Source: Okapia johnstoni (taxonomy: Eukaryota > Chordata > Mammalia > Artiodactyla > Giraffidae). Taken from it: a stretch of 64,000 nucleotides of DNA. Of the stretch, positions 23,691 through 32,754 are shown piece after piece. Below the pieces are notes generated by a model. That model was not told the DNA's origin. It saw nothing but the letters and a program-made list of their open reading frames with translations, and ran no database searches. The stretch's first letter is position 1. Each line of letters opens with the position of its first letter. Position numbers and translations under genes: made by a program. Location of the stretch: positions 34,626,001-34,690,000 of the forward strand of contig CM044320.1 of NCBI GenBank assembly GCA_024291935.2. Reading direction: 5' to 3'.

Positions 23691-24559
23691 CCCTTCATGA
23701 GTAATTTCTTTCCTATTATATATTTTTCATTTTTGCTCATTCCTCTTGACTTTTTATTTTTAATTACAAAAAAAGCTGCAAGAAATAGACAAATAATTCC
23801 TTTGTACCCTTCATTCACTTTCTTCAAATATTAACATTTTGTCATGTTTACTTTATCTTTATTCTTTTCCCTCCTCTTCATTCTCTTCTTTTTTCTTCCC
23901 TTTTCTCTTTTTTTCCTGATAATTTAGTTTTTTTTTTTGTTGTAGTTGTTGTTCTTTTGCTGAGGCAATATAGGCAAAGTACTGTGTTCTAAAGTAGCAT
24001 TTGATTCTCACCTTCTACCCTCCAATCCCTTTCCTTATTAATGCTATTATATTATTTATTTGAAATATGGTTTAATTGTTGTTTGTTGTATTCCATTTTA
24101 GGATTCAGCTTCCCTATTCCTCTGCCTGTTGATTCTAGTTTTATTTTATCGAGTATGTGAAACATTAATATGGTTCTAGAACTCAGAAACATATTACGGA
24201 ATTACATTTAGGAAAGAGGTACTTTCTACTATTCAATTCTGTGTCTTTCCACTTCGTTCTATCTTGCTTCCACCTACCAGTCTCTTTAGTTTTGCTTCAT
24301 CCTTTCTCTGTTTCCTTTATGACAAATGAGTAGATACATGCATCTGTATCTTTTCATATATTTAAGGACTGTTTGTATTCTGTAAGTTATTTTTAAACTT
24401 TATTTAATATGATTTTTGTTAGGCAAAATATTTCTGCGTATTCTATAGTCATTTGTCAATCTTTTCTTTTGTTGTGTCTGGAATTGAGTCATAGTTAGAA
24501 AGCCATTTCTTACATGCTCTCATATTTGCTTTTAGTACTTATATGATCTTATTTTTATT
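23691..24559. other. Anonymous AT-rich intron, perhaps decayed L1
   Basis: A pyrimidine-rich patch lies at 23850-23935. The remainder is T-rich and possibly decayed LINE sequence. No gene is seen. Confidence 0.35.
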
Positions 24560-24785
24560 TAGAACCCTAATCAATTTGTTGCCTTTTTTTTTTTTTTTGG
24601 TTTGTTTATAATGGGAGATATGAGTCTAATTTCAGTGTTTTCCAAATGGCTAATCAGTTCTTCAGGCGTTGTTTATTAATAAGCCCATCTTTGCCCCAGT
24701 AATTTGAAATGCCACTTGGTCATACCTATATTTATATTTCACATACATGACTCTATTTCTGGACTCGGGTATATTTTTCATTCTG

Positions 24786-24846
24786 TTCATGGCATTCTCA
24801 AGGCAAGAATACTGGAGTGGTTTGCCATTCCCTTCTCCTGTAGACC
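24786..24846 (-). mobile_element. Bov-tA SINE middle fragment
   Basis: Only about 55-60 bases of the SINE middle (ggcaagaatactggagtggt to ccttctcctg) are present, inside the old L1. Both ends are missing. Confidence 0.75.
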
Positions 24847-26054
24847 ATGTTTTGTATTTTGTATAAATACACTGTCTTAATTATAAAGGATTTATACTTT
24901 ATTTTAACATAATTTATTATAGAATATCTTACTTAACAAGGTCAGTAGTATGTTTTACTGCAATTTAGTTTATTTTAATAAGGGGCAAGTATCCTCCTAA
25001 TTCTTTTTCTTTTTTACCTTTTGTGTTCTTACTTTTTCCATATAATATTTAATGTCAATTTGTCTAGTTCCATTATAAAAAAATACTGACTTTTACTGGA
25101 ATTATATTGGCCTATACATTAACTAAGAGAAGACTGACATCTTTATGATGATTAGTTGCCCTATCTAATCAGAAAAATCTCTGTTGTTGTTCAGATCTAG
25201 CATTGAGTCTTTCAGAAATGTTTTAAAGGTTCGCTCATGTTTTGTGCTAAGTTTATTCCTAAGTATTTTAACTTCTTTGTTGCTATGGAAAATAATCTTT
25301 TCACTACCACCATATCCTCTAGATAGTTATTGTTTTTACATATGAATACTATTGGCTTCTGTTCATTAAGTTAATATCTTGCTACTTTACTTAATGTGTT
25401 TATTGTTTGAGTTAATAGGAGCATGAGATAGTTTTCCTCCTTTTCTTATTTTTATGCTTCTATTTAATTTCTCTTGTCTAATTGCATTACTTTAGTGCAG
25501 TGTTAAGTGGTATTGAGATAGTAGGCATCCTTGTCTTATTCCTGATCTTAGAAGAAACACCTATAGGTTTTTTTCCTTTAATTCACATGCTTACTTTAGG
25601 ACTGAGGTCTGTATGTTTTACCGTAAGAAATTATGCATTGATTTTTCTTTCTTCAGTTTTTTTTTTTTTTTTTTTTTTCAGTGTTAGTTTTGGCATTTTT
25701 CTCTATAAGTCTGTTGATACAGAGTGTTATATTAATGAATTCTCTAACCTTGCATTCCTGAACAAATCAGACTCATTCATTGCATATCATTTTCTCAATA
25801 TGGTGTTAGATTATGTTTAGTAATATTTTATTTAAAACTTTTACCTTAATTATTGTTAATTAAATACTCTAAAGATCTTTGTTGTTCTGTTTTTTTTTAT
25901 TATTATTATCAGGCTTGGCTATCAATGTTATGTTAATATTATATAACTCTAGTGAAGTTTTTCTTCCTTTTCAATACTCTGTAATAATTTTAGAGTATTG
26001 GGATAATTCATTTTTTGAATTTTTGTTAGAAATTCTCTTGAAATACTTTATAGG

Positions 26055-26264
26055 ATGTGTTTAGTCACTCAGTCATGTCCAACTCTTTGCGATCCCATTG
26101 ACTGTAGCCCACCAAGGTTCTCTGTCCATGGTTATTTCTCCAGGCAAGAATACTGGAGTGTGTTGCCATGCCCTCCTTCAGGGAATCTTCCCAACCCAGG
26201 GATCGAACCCAAGTTTCCCACATTGCAGGTGGATTCTTACTAGTCTGAGCCAGCAGGGAAGCCC
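26055..26264 (-). mobile_element. Bov-tA SINE, full length
   Basis: This reverse-orientation copy runs from tagtcactcagtcatgtcca to the gccagcagggaagccc start of the element. It splits the ancient L1. Confidence 0.93.
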
Positions 26265-26800
26265 TTATCTATAAGGTAGTTGGCTTATAATTTTATTTTT
26301 TCCCCCAAGGAAATATATGTTTTTAAAGTATTTTTTGGCTTTAATCCAGTCATCTTTTATAGACTATATTTCTATGGAGACTTGCCCATTATATCCAGAT
26401 TTTTCAAAGTTTATTTACTTAGAAGTCTTAGAGGATTTTAGGATTTAAAAAAAACTCTTCTGTTTTAATAATTATGTTACCTTGTGACTTAATTTTTATA
26501 TTTGTACTTTTCTCCTTTTATAAGTTAATAAGTTAATTACTGTTCACTTAATTTTCTTAGAATGTCAGGATTTTGATTAATTCGGTCTGCTTTTTAACCT
26601 TTGACATCTGCATTGTCTTTATTATTTTTTACATGCTTTTAAAGTTTTCTGTGTTGTTTCTGTTTTAGTTTATGAGATGGAAATTTAATTCATTTTAAAA
26701 TTGATTGAAGTGTTCAAGGCTCTACATGTTTTTTCTAAACACTGCTTTAAATGTATACCATAGATAATGTAATGTTTTCTTTATTTCTTAGAAATCTGTA

Positions 26801-26888
26801 AGTCTTTACAGTGGAAAATTAAAATTGTACTGTGATTGGATGGATAATGGAGTAGGTGAAAAGATTCCTGGAAAAGCTTGTTGGTATT
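26801..26888. other. Anonymous intron
   Basis: A short spacer between the L1 and a MIR, with no signal seen. Confidence 0.4.
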
Positions 26889-27018
26889 ATTTTAACATTT
26901 TTAGAAGAGGAAACTGTGACTTAGAGAGGTTTGTGTAATTTGCCCAAGGCTGCATAACAATAAGTTGCTGTGGTTCAAATTTGAACCCATTCTGATTCCA
27001 CAGCTGTGGCTTTTACTT
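26889..27018 (-). mobile_element. MIR SINE, ancient
   Basis: The reverse-complement MIR core is visible as gaagaggaaactgtgactta, then gaggtttgtgtaatttgccc and a ttcaaatttgaacccattct segment near 26975. This is the conserved centre and 5' side of MIR. Confidence 0.82.
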
Positions 27019-27473
27019 AAGCAATAGTATTGTGATGTCACAGAGGGACTGAACAGTGTGGCTTAATCAGGGAACAGTAAGTAGCAAAGTGTGACTGGAG
27101 TGAAATTGGCACTTAGTGGTATCATTTCTGTGTTGCGCAAATAGTTCTTTGGGATACCATTAACATGAAATAAAGCATGTTTATGTAAGATGATGGATGG
27201 GTAAGTGTGATGCATGTACCAGACAGCTAAATGCAACTGTCTGGTGGTTAGGTGAGCCTCTGGATCAGGAGGTCTGTAGAATGGTTTGTGCTGGAGATGT
27301 GAATAATTTGTCATTAGCTTATAGATGATAATTTAAATAAGGACTTCTGAACCTGGTAAGAATATTGTGAATACTGAGAAGATTAGAGGGTGTAGAAAAA
27401 CTGTGAAATTAAGATTGAGTGGAAAAGAGTCTGAAAAACAAGAAAAAAAGTCAAAATACTAGAAGGAATTTAG
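27019..27473. other. Anonymous intron
   Basis: No exon or recognisable repeat is seen. Confidence 0.4.
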
Positions 27474-27598
27474 GATGTGTGTGCATGTGTGTGCTAAGTC
27501 ACTTCAATCATGTCCTATTCTGTAGCCTCTCAGGCTCCTCTGTCCATGGTATTCTCCAGACAAGAATATTGGAGTGGGTTGCCATGCCCTCCTCCAGG
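27474..27598 (-). mobile_element. Bov-tA SINE, head-truncated
   Basis: This is the reverse-orientation tail and middle only. It stops at ccctcctccagg, before the tRNA-derived head. A tgtgtgcatgtgtgtgc stretch precedes the tail. Confidence 0.88.
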
Positions 27599-27776
27599 AA
27601 TTTAGAATATAGTGGCTTATAGGTGTCAAAGGAAGAGTTTCAAGGAAAAGGGAAAGTCAGTGTTTTGTGCTCTGGAGTAAAAGAAGGATAAAATAAGAAA
27701 TTTTCATTTAACTTAATGATAGCTGAATGGAAAATTAATATAAAGGATGAGTCTAGTGGAGTGATGGGGATTTGAA

Positions 27777-27979
27777 AGAAAAAGGAAATTTGGGAGAAGG
27801 AAATGGCAACCCACTCCAGTATTCTTGCCTGGAAAAGTCCATGGACAGAGGAGCCTGGTAGGCTGCAGTCCATGGGGTTACATGACTGAGCACTCGTGCA
27901 TGAGGGTGGAGGGAGATGGGTTGGTAGCAATAAACTGGTAGAACTAAAAAAAAAAAAAAAGAAGAAAAAGGAAATTTGG
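27777..27979 (+). mobile_element. Truncated Bov SINE with A-tail and 17-bp target-site duplication
   Basis: An insertion of about 170 bases (27794-27962) is flanked by an exact 17-base repeat, agaaaaaggaaatttgg, at 27777-27793 and 27963-27979. It starts at the SINE middle (gagaaggaaatggcaaccca), lacks the tRNA head, continues past the usual end into a gagggtggagggagatgg extension and ends in A15. The extension is not part of a standard Bov-tA. Confidence 0.9.
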
Positions 27980-28247
27980 TTGTGCAGGGAAAGTGTGAGA
28001 GGGAGGTGGTAACTACTGGAGTGTGGGTGTGAGGGTGATTCCTCACCCTTCGTACTTTCCTCCCTCAAACTCCCTTTTCCTTTCCTTTATTTATCTCGTT
28101 CCTTTCTCTTCCTTCCTTTATTCTACCCTCTTTCCCTTTTCTTAACATGGTGTACTTGAACCTATAATGTTACAGAGTGAGAATTTAACTCATGACAATG
28201 TGACATTTTGTCTTACATTATCGATATAAATATGAATAACATGCATG
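27980..28247. other. Intron with polypyrimidine tract
   Basis: A CT-rich tract spans about 28046-28142 (ttcc and cctt units). No gene is seen. Confidence 0.6.
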
Positions 28248-28536
28248 GTGGTATGGTGGTTTAGTCGCTAAGTTGTGTCTGACTTTGGCAACCCCATGGA
28301 CTGTATTCTGCCAGCCTCCTCTGTCCATGGGATTTTCCAGGCAAGTTATACTGGGAGTTAGTTGCCATTTCCTTCTCTGGGGGATCTTCCCTACATAGAG
28401 ATCAAACCCAAGTCTCTTGATTGCAGACAGTCTCCTGACACCAAGGTGGCGTAATGGTAAAGAATCTGCCTGCCAGTCAAGAGATGGAGCCTCGGGTTCC
28501 TCGTGTACTTTACCGCTGAGCCACTGGGGAAACCTA
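28248..28536 (-). mobile_element. Bov-tA SINE, rearranged with an inverted head segment
   Basis: The reverse-orientation tail and middle (28255-28425) are normal. Then a forward-orientation head segment appears (ggtaaagaatctgcctgcca at 28458-28477), followed by a reverse-orientation head end (gctgagccactggggaaacc). Two SINE heads therefore face each other, indicating a nested or inverted insertion. Confidence 0.8.
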
Positions 28537-28617
28537 TCCATACACTTTGTACCTTTTATACCTGGAAGTAAACATACTTGTCCAACAAATTTTAACAATC
28601 TTTGAAGTAATGATGAA
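28537..28617. other. Anonymous intron
   Basis: A short spacer without signal. Confidence 0.4.
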
Positions 28618-28680
28618 GATAATTTTAGCACAGTGCTAAAAGCTTTACATATTTTAGTCAATTAAAACCTCATCATCACC
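28618..28680 (-). mobile_element. MIR SINE, left part (split by L1)
   Basis: MIR sequence in reverse orientation (agcacagtgctaaaagcttt, then cctcatcatcacc) stops at the L1 insertion and resumes at 29200-29302. Confidence 0.8.
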
Positions 28681-29199
28681 TCTATGTCAGTTTTTTTTTA
28701 ATTAGTTTATTTATCTATTTTTAAACTTTACAATATTGTATTTGTTTTGCCATACATTGACATGAATCCACCATGGTTGTACATGTTTTCCCCTTCCAGA
28801 ACCCCCCTCCCACCTCCCTTCCCATCCCATCCCTCCGGGTCATCTTGGTGCACCAGCCCCGAGCACCCTGTATCATGCATTGAACCTGGACTGGTGATTG
28901 GTTTCACATATGATAATTTACATGCTTCATTGCCATTCTCCCATATCATCCCACCCTCACCCTCTCCCATAGAGTCCATAATATTGTCCTATTTATCTGT
29001 GTCTCTTTTGATGTCTCGCATACAGGGTTATCTTTACTGATTAAATAAATACCATATATATGTGTTAGTATACTGTATTGGTGTTTTTCTTTCTGGCTTA
29101 CTTCACTCTGTATAATAGGCTCCAGATTCATCCACCTCATTAGAACTGATTTGAATGTATTCTTTTTAATGGCTGAGTAATATTCTCTATGTCAGTTTT
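28680..29199 (-). mobile_element. L1 3' end, 5'-truncated, with target-site duplication
   Basis: This is the ruminant L1 3' UTR in reverse orientation, about 490 bases, starting with a T-run (complement of the A-tail). It contains ccatacattgacatgaatcc and ends at ggctgagtaatatt. It is flanked by ctctatgtcagtttt at 28680-28694 and 29185-29199; the last four Ts may belong partly to the tail. The insertion interrupts a MIR. Confidence 0.93.
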
Positions 29200-29302
29200 A
29201 CAAATGAGGAAACTGAAGGAAGTTAAGTAAACTTGCCAATTGTTTTGTACTTACTTTGGCAATATAATTTCAAAGTCTATGCTATTAATCATAAGGCTGT
29301 AT
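29200..29302 (-). mobile_element. MIR SINE, right part
   Basis: The split MIR continues as acaaatgaggaaactgaagg, then gttaagtaaacttgccaatt, fading near tgctattaatcataaggct. Joining across the L1 restores one colinear MIR. Confidence 0.85.
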
Positions 29303-30668
29303 TCCTTTTTACTATGCTTCAGTACCTATTGTCATTCCTTTAAAAAATTAGTAATATTTGTAGTATAATTTTAATTTAGAATTAGAAGTTAGAATATTTT
29401 GACATTTTAGGGAAATCTGTTAGCATATGGAATAATGAATAGAAAAAATAATTTCTGAAAAAAGATACATCAAGTATAAATGTGAATTAAAATTACAGTT
29501 TTTTTTGTATTTTAGTTAAAATAGTGAAATGCTTGTTGGAGAAACTAGGATACCTTACCCAGTATGGCACACAGTATTTGAAAAATACAATATAGCTATG
29601 CAATAAAAGCATATATAAGATAACTAAGTAGTCCTGTATGGTACCAATAAAAAATTGATACAGTCTTTAGATTGTTAATACCTAATGACCTTATAAATGT
29701 CTTTCTTCAGGTAAAAATGCAATTGCCATTGTGAGCTGCCTTCCAGAATTTATGCTAGAGCTTCACTGACGTTGCTACTGATGCCAATGTGGAATAAAGG
29801 TCTTTATAATTTAGACAATCAAAACGGATAAATGAATTACTCTTAAAAGTGATTTAGTTCCTCTTCTTAAACATTAAAACACACATACAAATGTATTTGA
29901 ATTTTTAGAAGGAACATTTGAAAATAATCTGTTTATTTTGCTGTCATCAATATTTTCGTCTCATTTCATGTTTGGAATTGGCTTTCCTTTTGTGGCCTTT
30001 TTGTTTGAACTCTAATTACAACCTAATAATGTTTTGTTGTTAAACTAAGTACAGAGTTGCATTTCACCATTATTTGTCTGTGGAAACAAACTAAAATTGA
30101 CCTTAATATGAAAAAAATCTTATGTTGTTGTAAAAGAAGAAATTAACCCAGAGACAGTAGATTAACTTGTAATGTCATTGTTTTTCCCCTTAGCTCTGGT
30201 AGTAACTAATTCATCTGGTTTGCCTCTTGGGTCATATGGTCATTGAATACATTGATGCATGTCCTGCTCATTGCTGTCTTCTCGGTGCCTAGTGCCTGTG
30301 TCTGGCACTGTTAGGCATTCTAGTGCTTTTTCGTAACTAAGTGAATAGGTAAATAATATAGTTGAATAATTTCTGAGTTGTAAATGCACCCCTGTGGTAA
30401 TGTATTAGTATGTAAACATTAAGATGCTATTAAATTGTTTTGTTTGCCTGGGTCTCACATGGAAATGTCATGTTAAATTTAGAAATACTAGTTTTATATC
30501 TTAGATAACAATCCCTGAAAAGTAATCATAGAATCCTCATTTTCTATCCTTTGCTTTTGCTTTCCTTGTCCTGTTTCCTTTCCTTCCCTCTACTCTCTTT
30601 CTTACCCTCAATCTGCTCTTTATTTTCCCTTTACTAATACTTTCTTTGGTTTATTTGTTTTCCTTCAG
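29303..30668. other. Intron upstream of CCDC91 exon, with long pyrimidine tract
   Basis: No recognisable transposon is seen in 1.3 kb, unusually clean for this window. The last 130 bases (30540-30668) are strongly pyrimidine-rich and lead into the ttccttcag acceptor. A possible pseudo-exon at 29711-29799 is discussed under rejected items. Confidence 0.5.
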
Positions 30669-30829
30669 TATCTGGAGTCCATCTTTCTCCAGCTTCTCCT
30701 GAGATTGTTTTGGACCATGACCACACTTCCCCTTCAGTTGGCTGCCTCACTTCGGAGCCCATCATTGCATCACCAGAGAATACACATGCAGATAATAGCA
30801 TTGGCAGTCAGACTATTCCTAAAGCACAG
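30669..30829 (+). CDS. CCDC91: CCDC91 (p56) coding exon, residues about 37-90
   Basis: This internal exon encodes a Ser/Pro-rich linker of CCDC91, a trans-Golgi network accessory protein that binds GGA adaptors and supports sorting to lysosomes. After two bases completing a split codon, 53 codons are open: SGVHLSPASPEIVLDHDHTS at the start and DNSIGSQTIPKAQ at the end. The acceptor is ttccttcag and the donor is CAG|gtaaag. The entering intron is phase 1 and the leaving intron phase 0, so skipping this exon would shift the frame. No domain falls here; the segment follows the N-terminal GGA-binding DFGGF-type motif, which lies on an upstream exon outside the window. I recognised the gene from the protein sequence. 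Residue numbers are approximate and assume the human protein. Confidence 0.95.
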
Positions 30830-31124
30830 GTAAAGACAAGCAAATTTTTATAGGAAGTTTTCCTACTTAAAAAATTGCATACTGATTTAATTGAAGTTTT
30901 CCTGATTTCCTTTTTTTTTCTGTAGATACGCTAACTTTGAGGTTAATATCTTGAATTCAAAAAACTGAACAGTGTTTGTTTTGTGACATAATTTTAAGGT
31001 GTCTAAATAGCTTTAGTTACTAAAATATGATTTGAATATCTTATTTATTAAAATAGACTTAATTTTGCATTGGAAGTCGTGAATTTCAGAAAGGAAAATA
31101 ATTACAAAATACTTTTTTGGGGGG
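30830..31124. other. CCDC91 intron
   Basis: Unique-looking AT-rich intron sequence between the exon donor and a CHR SINE. Confidence 0.5.
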
Positions 31125-31465
31125 CTTCTGTTGTGGTTCAGTGGTGAAGAATCTGCCTGCTGATGCAGGGGATACTGGTTTGTTTGATCCCTAGTCTGGA
31201 AAGAGCCCACATACCTCAGAGCAACTAAGCCCATGCACCACAACTACTGAGCGCTCTGGAGATCAGGAGCCACAACTTCTGAAGCCTGCATCTCTAGAGT
31301 CATGCTCTGCAACAAGAGCAGCTACTGCAATGAGAAGGCCGCACATATACAGTGGAAATTAGCCCCCATTCATGACAACTAGAGAAAGCCCACATGCAGC
31401 AATGAAGACCCAGTGCAGCCAAAAATAAAATAAATACATACATAAATTAATAAATCTTAAAAAGT
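31125..31465 (+). mobile_element. CHR-type SINE (cetartiodactyl), full length
   Basis: A tRNA-like head (gtggttcagtggtgaagaat) is followed by the repetitive body typical of CHR elements: several variants of gcaactaagccc, gccacaactt and agagaaagcccacatgcagc. It ends at gacccagtgcagcc plus an AAATAAAATAAATA tail. CHR SINEs predate Bov-tA, and the visible decay of the body fits that. It lies in sense orientation within the CCDC91 intron. Confidence 0.88.
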
Positions 31466-32045
31466 AAAAAAATATTTCTTTCAGGGGAACTTAAAATGTG
31501 TTTTCAAGTATTATTCATTTCAATTTTAGATTAAAGCAAAAATATAGCAGTCATAATGTTTATTCTTTCAACCATTTATTGATCCCAGCCTTGTGCTAGA
31601 TGCTGGAGTTAGTCCAGATTTCCAAAGTGCTGCATACAATCTAGAGTCACCTGTTATCTTTACTAGAAAGTGATGATCAATTAAAGATTATTGATAAATT
31701 TCAAGTTCTGATTTATAATTTCATAGATAAGCAAATTCTGAATGTGTGTGTGAATTCAAGAACTTGTGAGTGTCAGAATTGTCTATACTTATTATACACC
31801 CTCAACATAAAAAAGTTTTAAGTTTTTTAATGCTTTGTTTTAAAAATAATAAATACCTTAAACTCTTAAGTTTAGAGAAAATTTTGTTTCTTAGATCAGA
31901 TTGTTGTAACAGTTTGAGGTCTTCTGTTGATTTACTTAAAGGATGAAATAATTTCAAAACCTTTGCTACAACTTAATTTCCAATGTGGTTTCTAGTGCCC
32001 TTTGGGTGATTTCTTTCTCGGTACAGTGTAAACTTTCCTCTCTTG
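31466..32045. other. CCDC91 intron
   Basis: No clear repeat or exon is seen before the T-tract of the next acceptor. Near 31561 a tttattctttcaaccattta phrase resembles an old repeat but is too short to assign. Confidence 0.45.
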
Positions 32046-32078
32046 TTTTTTTTTTTTTTTTTTTTTTATGTGGTTTAG
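32046..32078 (+). promoter_or_regulatory. CCDC91: Splice acceptor region with 22-T homopolymer
   Basis: An uninterrupted run of 22 T (32046-32067) is followed by atgtggtttag and the exon. The run is the polypyrimidine tract of this acceptor, ending 11 bases before the exon. Mononucleotide runs of this length usually vary between individuals. Confidence 0.85.
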
Positions 32079-32282
32079 ATTCAGCAATCAACACACACTC
32101 ATCTGGATATCTCACTTTTTCCATTGGGTTTAACTGATGAGAAAAGTAATGGAACAATTGCTCTTGTGGATGATTCTGAGGATCCTGGAGCCAATGTATC
32201 AAACATACAGCTTCAGCAGAAAATTTCGACCCTGGAGATGAAACTCAAAGTTTCTGAAGAAGAAAAACAGAGAATTAAAAAG
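32079..32282 (+). CDS. CCDC91: CCDC91 (p56) coding exon, residues about 91-158
   Basis: This exon has 68 complete codons with phase 0 at both ends (204 bp), so it can be skipped or included without changing the frame. It encodes IQQSTHTHLDISLFPLGLTD near the start, an acidic linker (VDDSEDPGANVSN) and then the beginning of the coiled coil (LQQKISTLEMKLKVSEEEKQ, about codons 46-65) with leucine/isoleucine spacing at heptad positions. In CCDC91 the long coiled coil mediates self-association and scaffolding at the TGN. The acceptor is tggtttag and the donor AAG|gtatat. The exon joins in frame to the exons on both sides. Confidence 0.96.
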
Positions 32283-32754
32283 GTATATTTACATTTGCCT
32301 AAAAAATAAATGTTGAATTGCATATTCTGGAAATATGATATAATGCCAACCTCTGATTGAAAATTCATCAGTGGAAAAGCTGTTATCCTCTTTGTGACAG
32401 GCTTAAATCAGTTAGATGAGTCTATCACTTACAAAAGCCTTTGATAAGAAATTTCTAGCCATAAATATATACTTTTAAAGATATGAATGGCTTTTACTAG
32501 ATTTTTTTCCCCCTAATGAATGCTTTCCTTTGCGTTTCTTTATTTTGAAAGCACGTAATGTTGCAATTCTATGTAGATTAGAAGATTTGTACTATTCATT
32601 TGTCTTTATGAGAAGTCAGGCATCATGTGATATTTGGTAGAATACTTAGAAATACAGCTATTCTAGTAAATTATTTCTGTGTGTTCTTATTTCTGTTTTC
32701 TACAAATGTCTCCTAAAAAGACTTTAGCAAGTTTATGGAAAGTATGTGTTGAAG
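32283..32754. other. CCDC91 intron
   Basis: Unique-looking intron between the donor and the BovB insertion, with no other signal. Confidence 0.5.

Larger units (their letters stand above)
24560..26800 (-). mobile_element. Ancient L1 ORF2 region, interrupted
   Basis: A long decayed L1 lies in reverse orientation. Landmarks in the expected order on the + strand are atttgaaatgccacttggtc (24702), gactctatttctggactcgg (24749), ggcatccttgtcttattcct (25525) and a ttcttccttttcaatactct block (25961). The homology appears to resume after the SINE at 26055-26264. No coding capacity remains; T-runs such as 25660-25678 break it up. Confidence 0.7.

Noticed and set aside
29711..29799. Exon-like segment with cttcag acceptor and aaag|gtcttt donor upstream of the first CCDC91 exon in the window.
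   Set aside because: The donor is weak, the segment contains stops in all useful frames, and no matching CCDC91 sequence is known to me. At most it is an untranslated alternative exon; RNA evidence would be needed.
1..30668. Upstream CCDC91 exon encoding the GGA-binding N-terminus.
   Set aside because: I scanned for an acidic DDDDFGGFE-type coding segment and found none, so that exon lies beyond the left edge.
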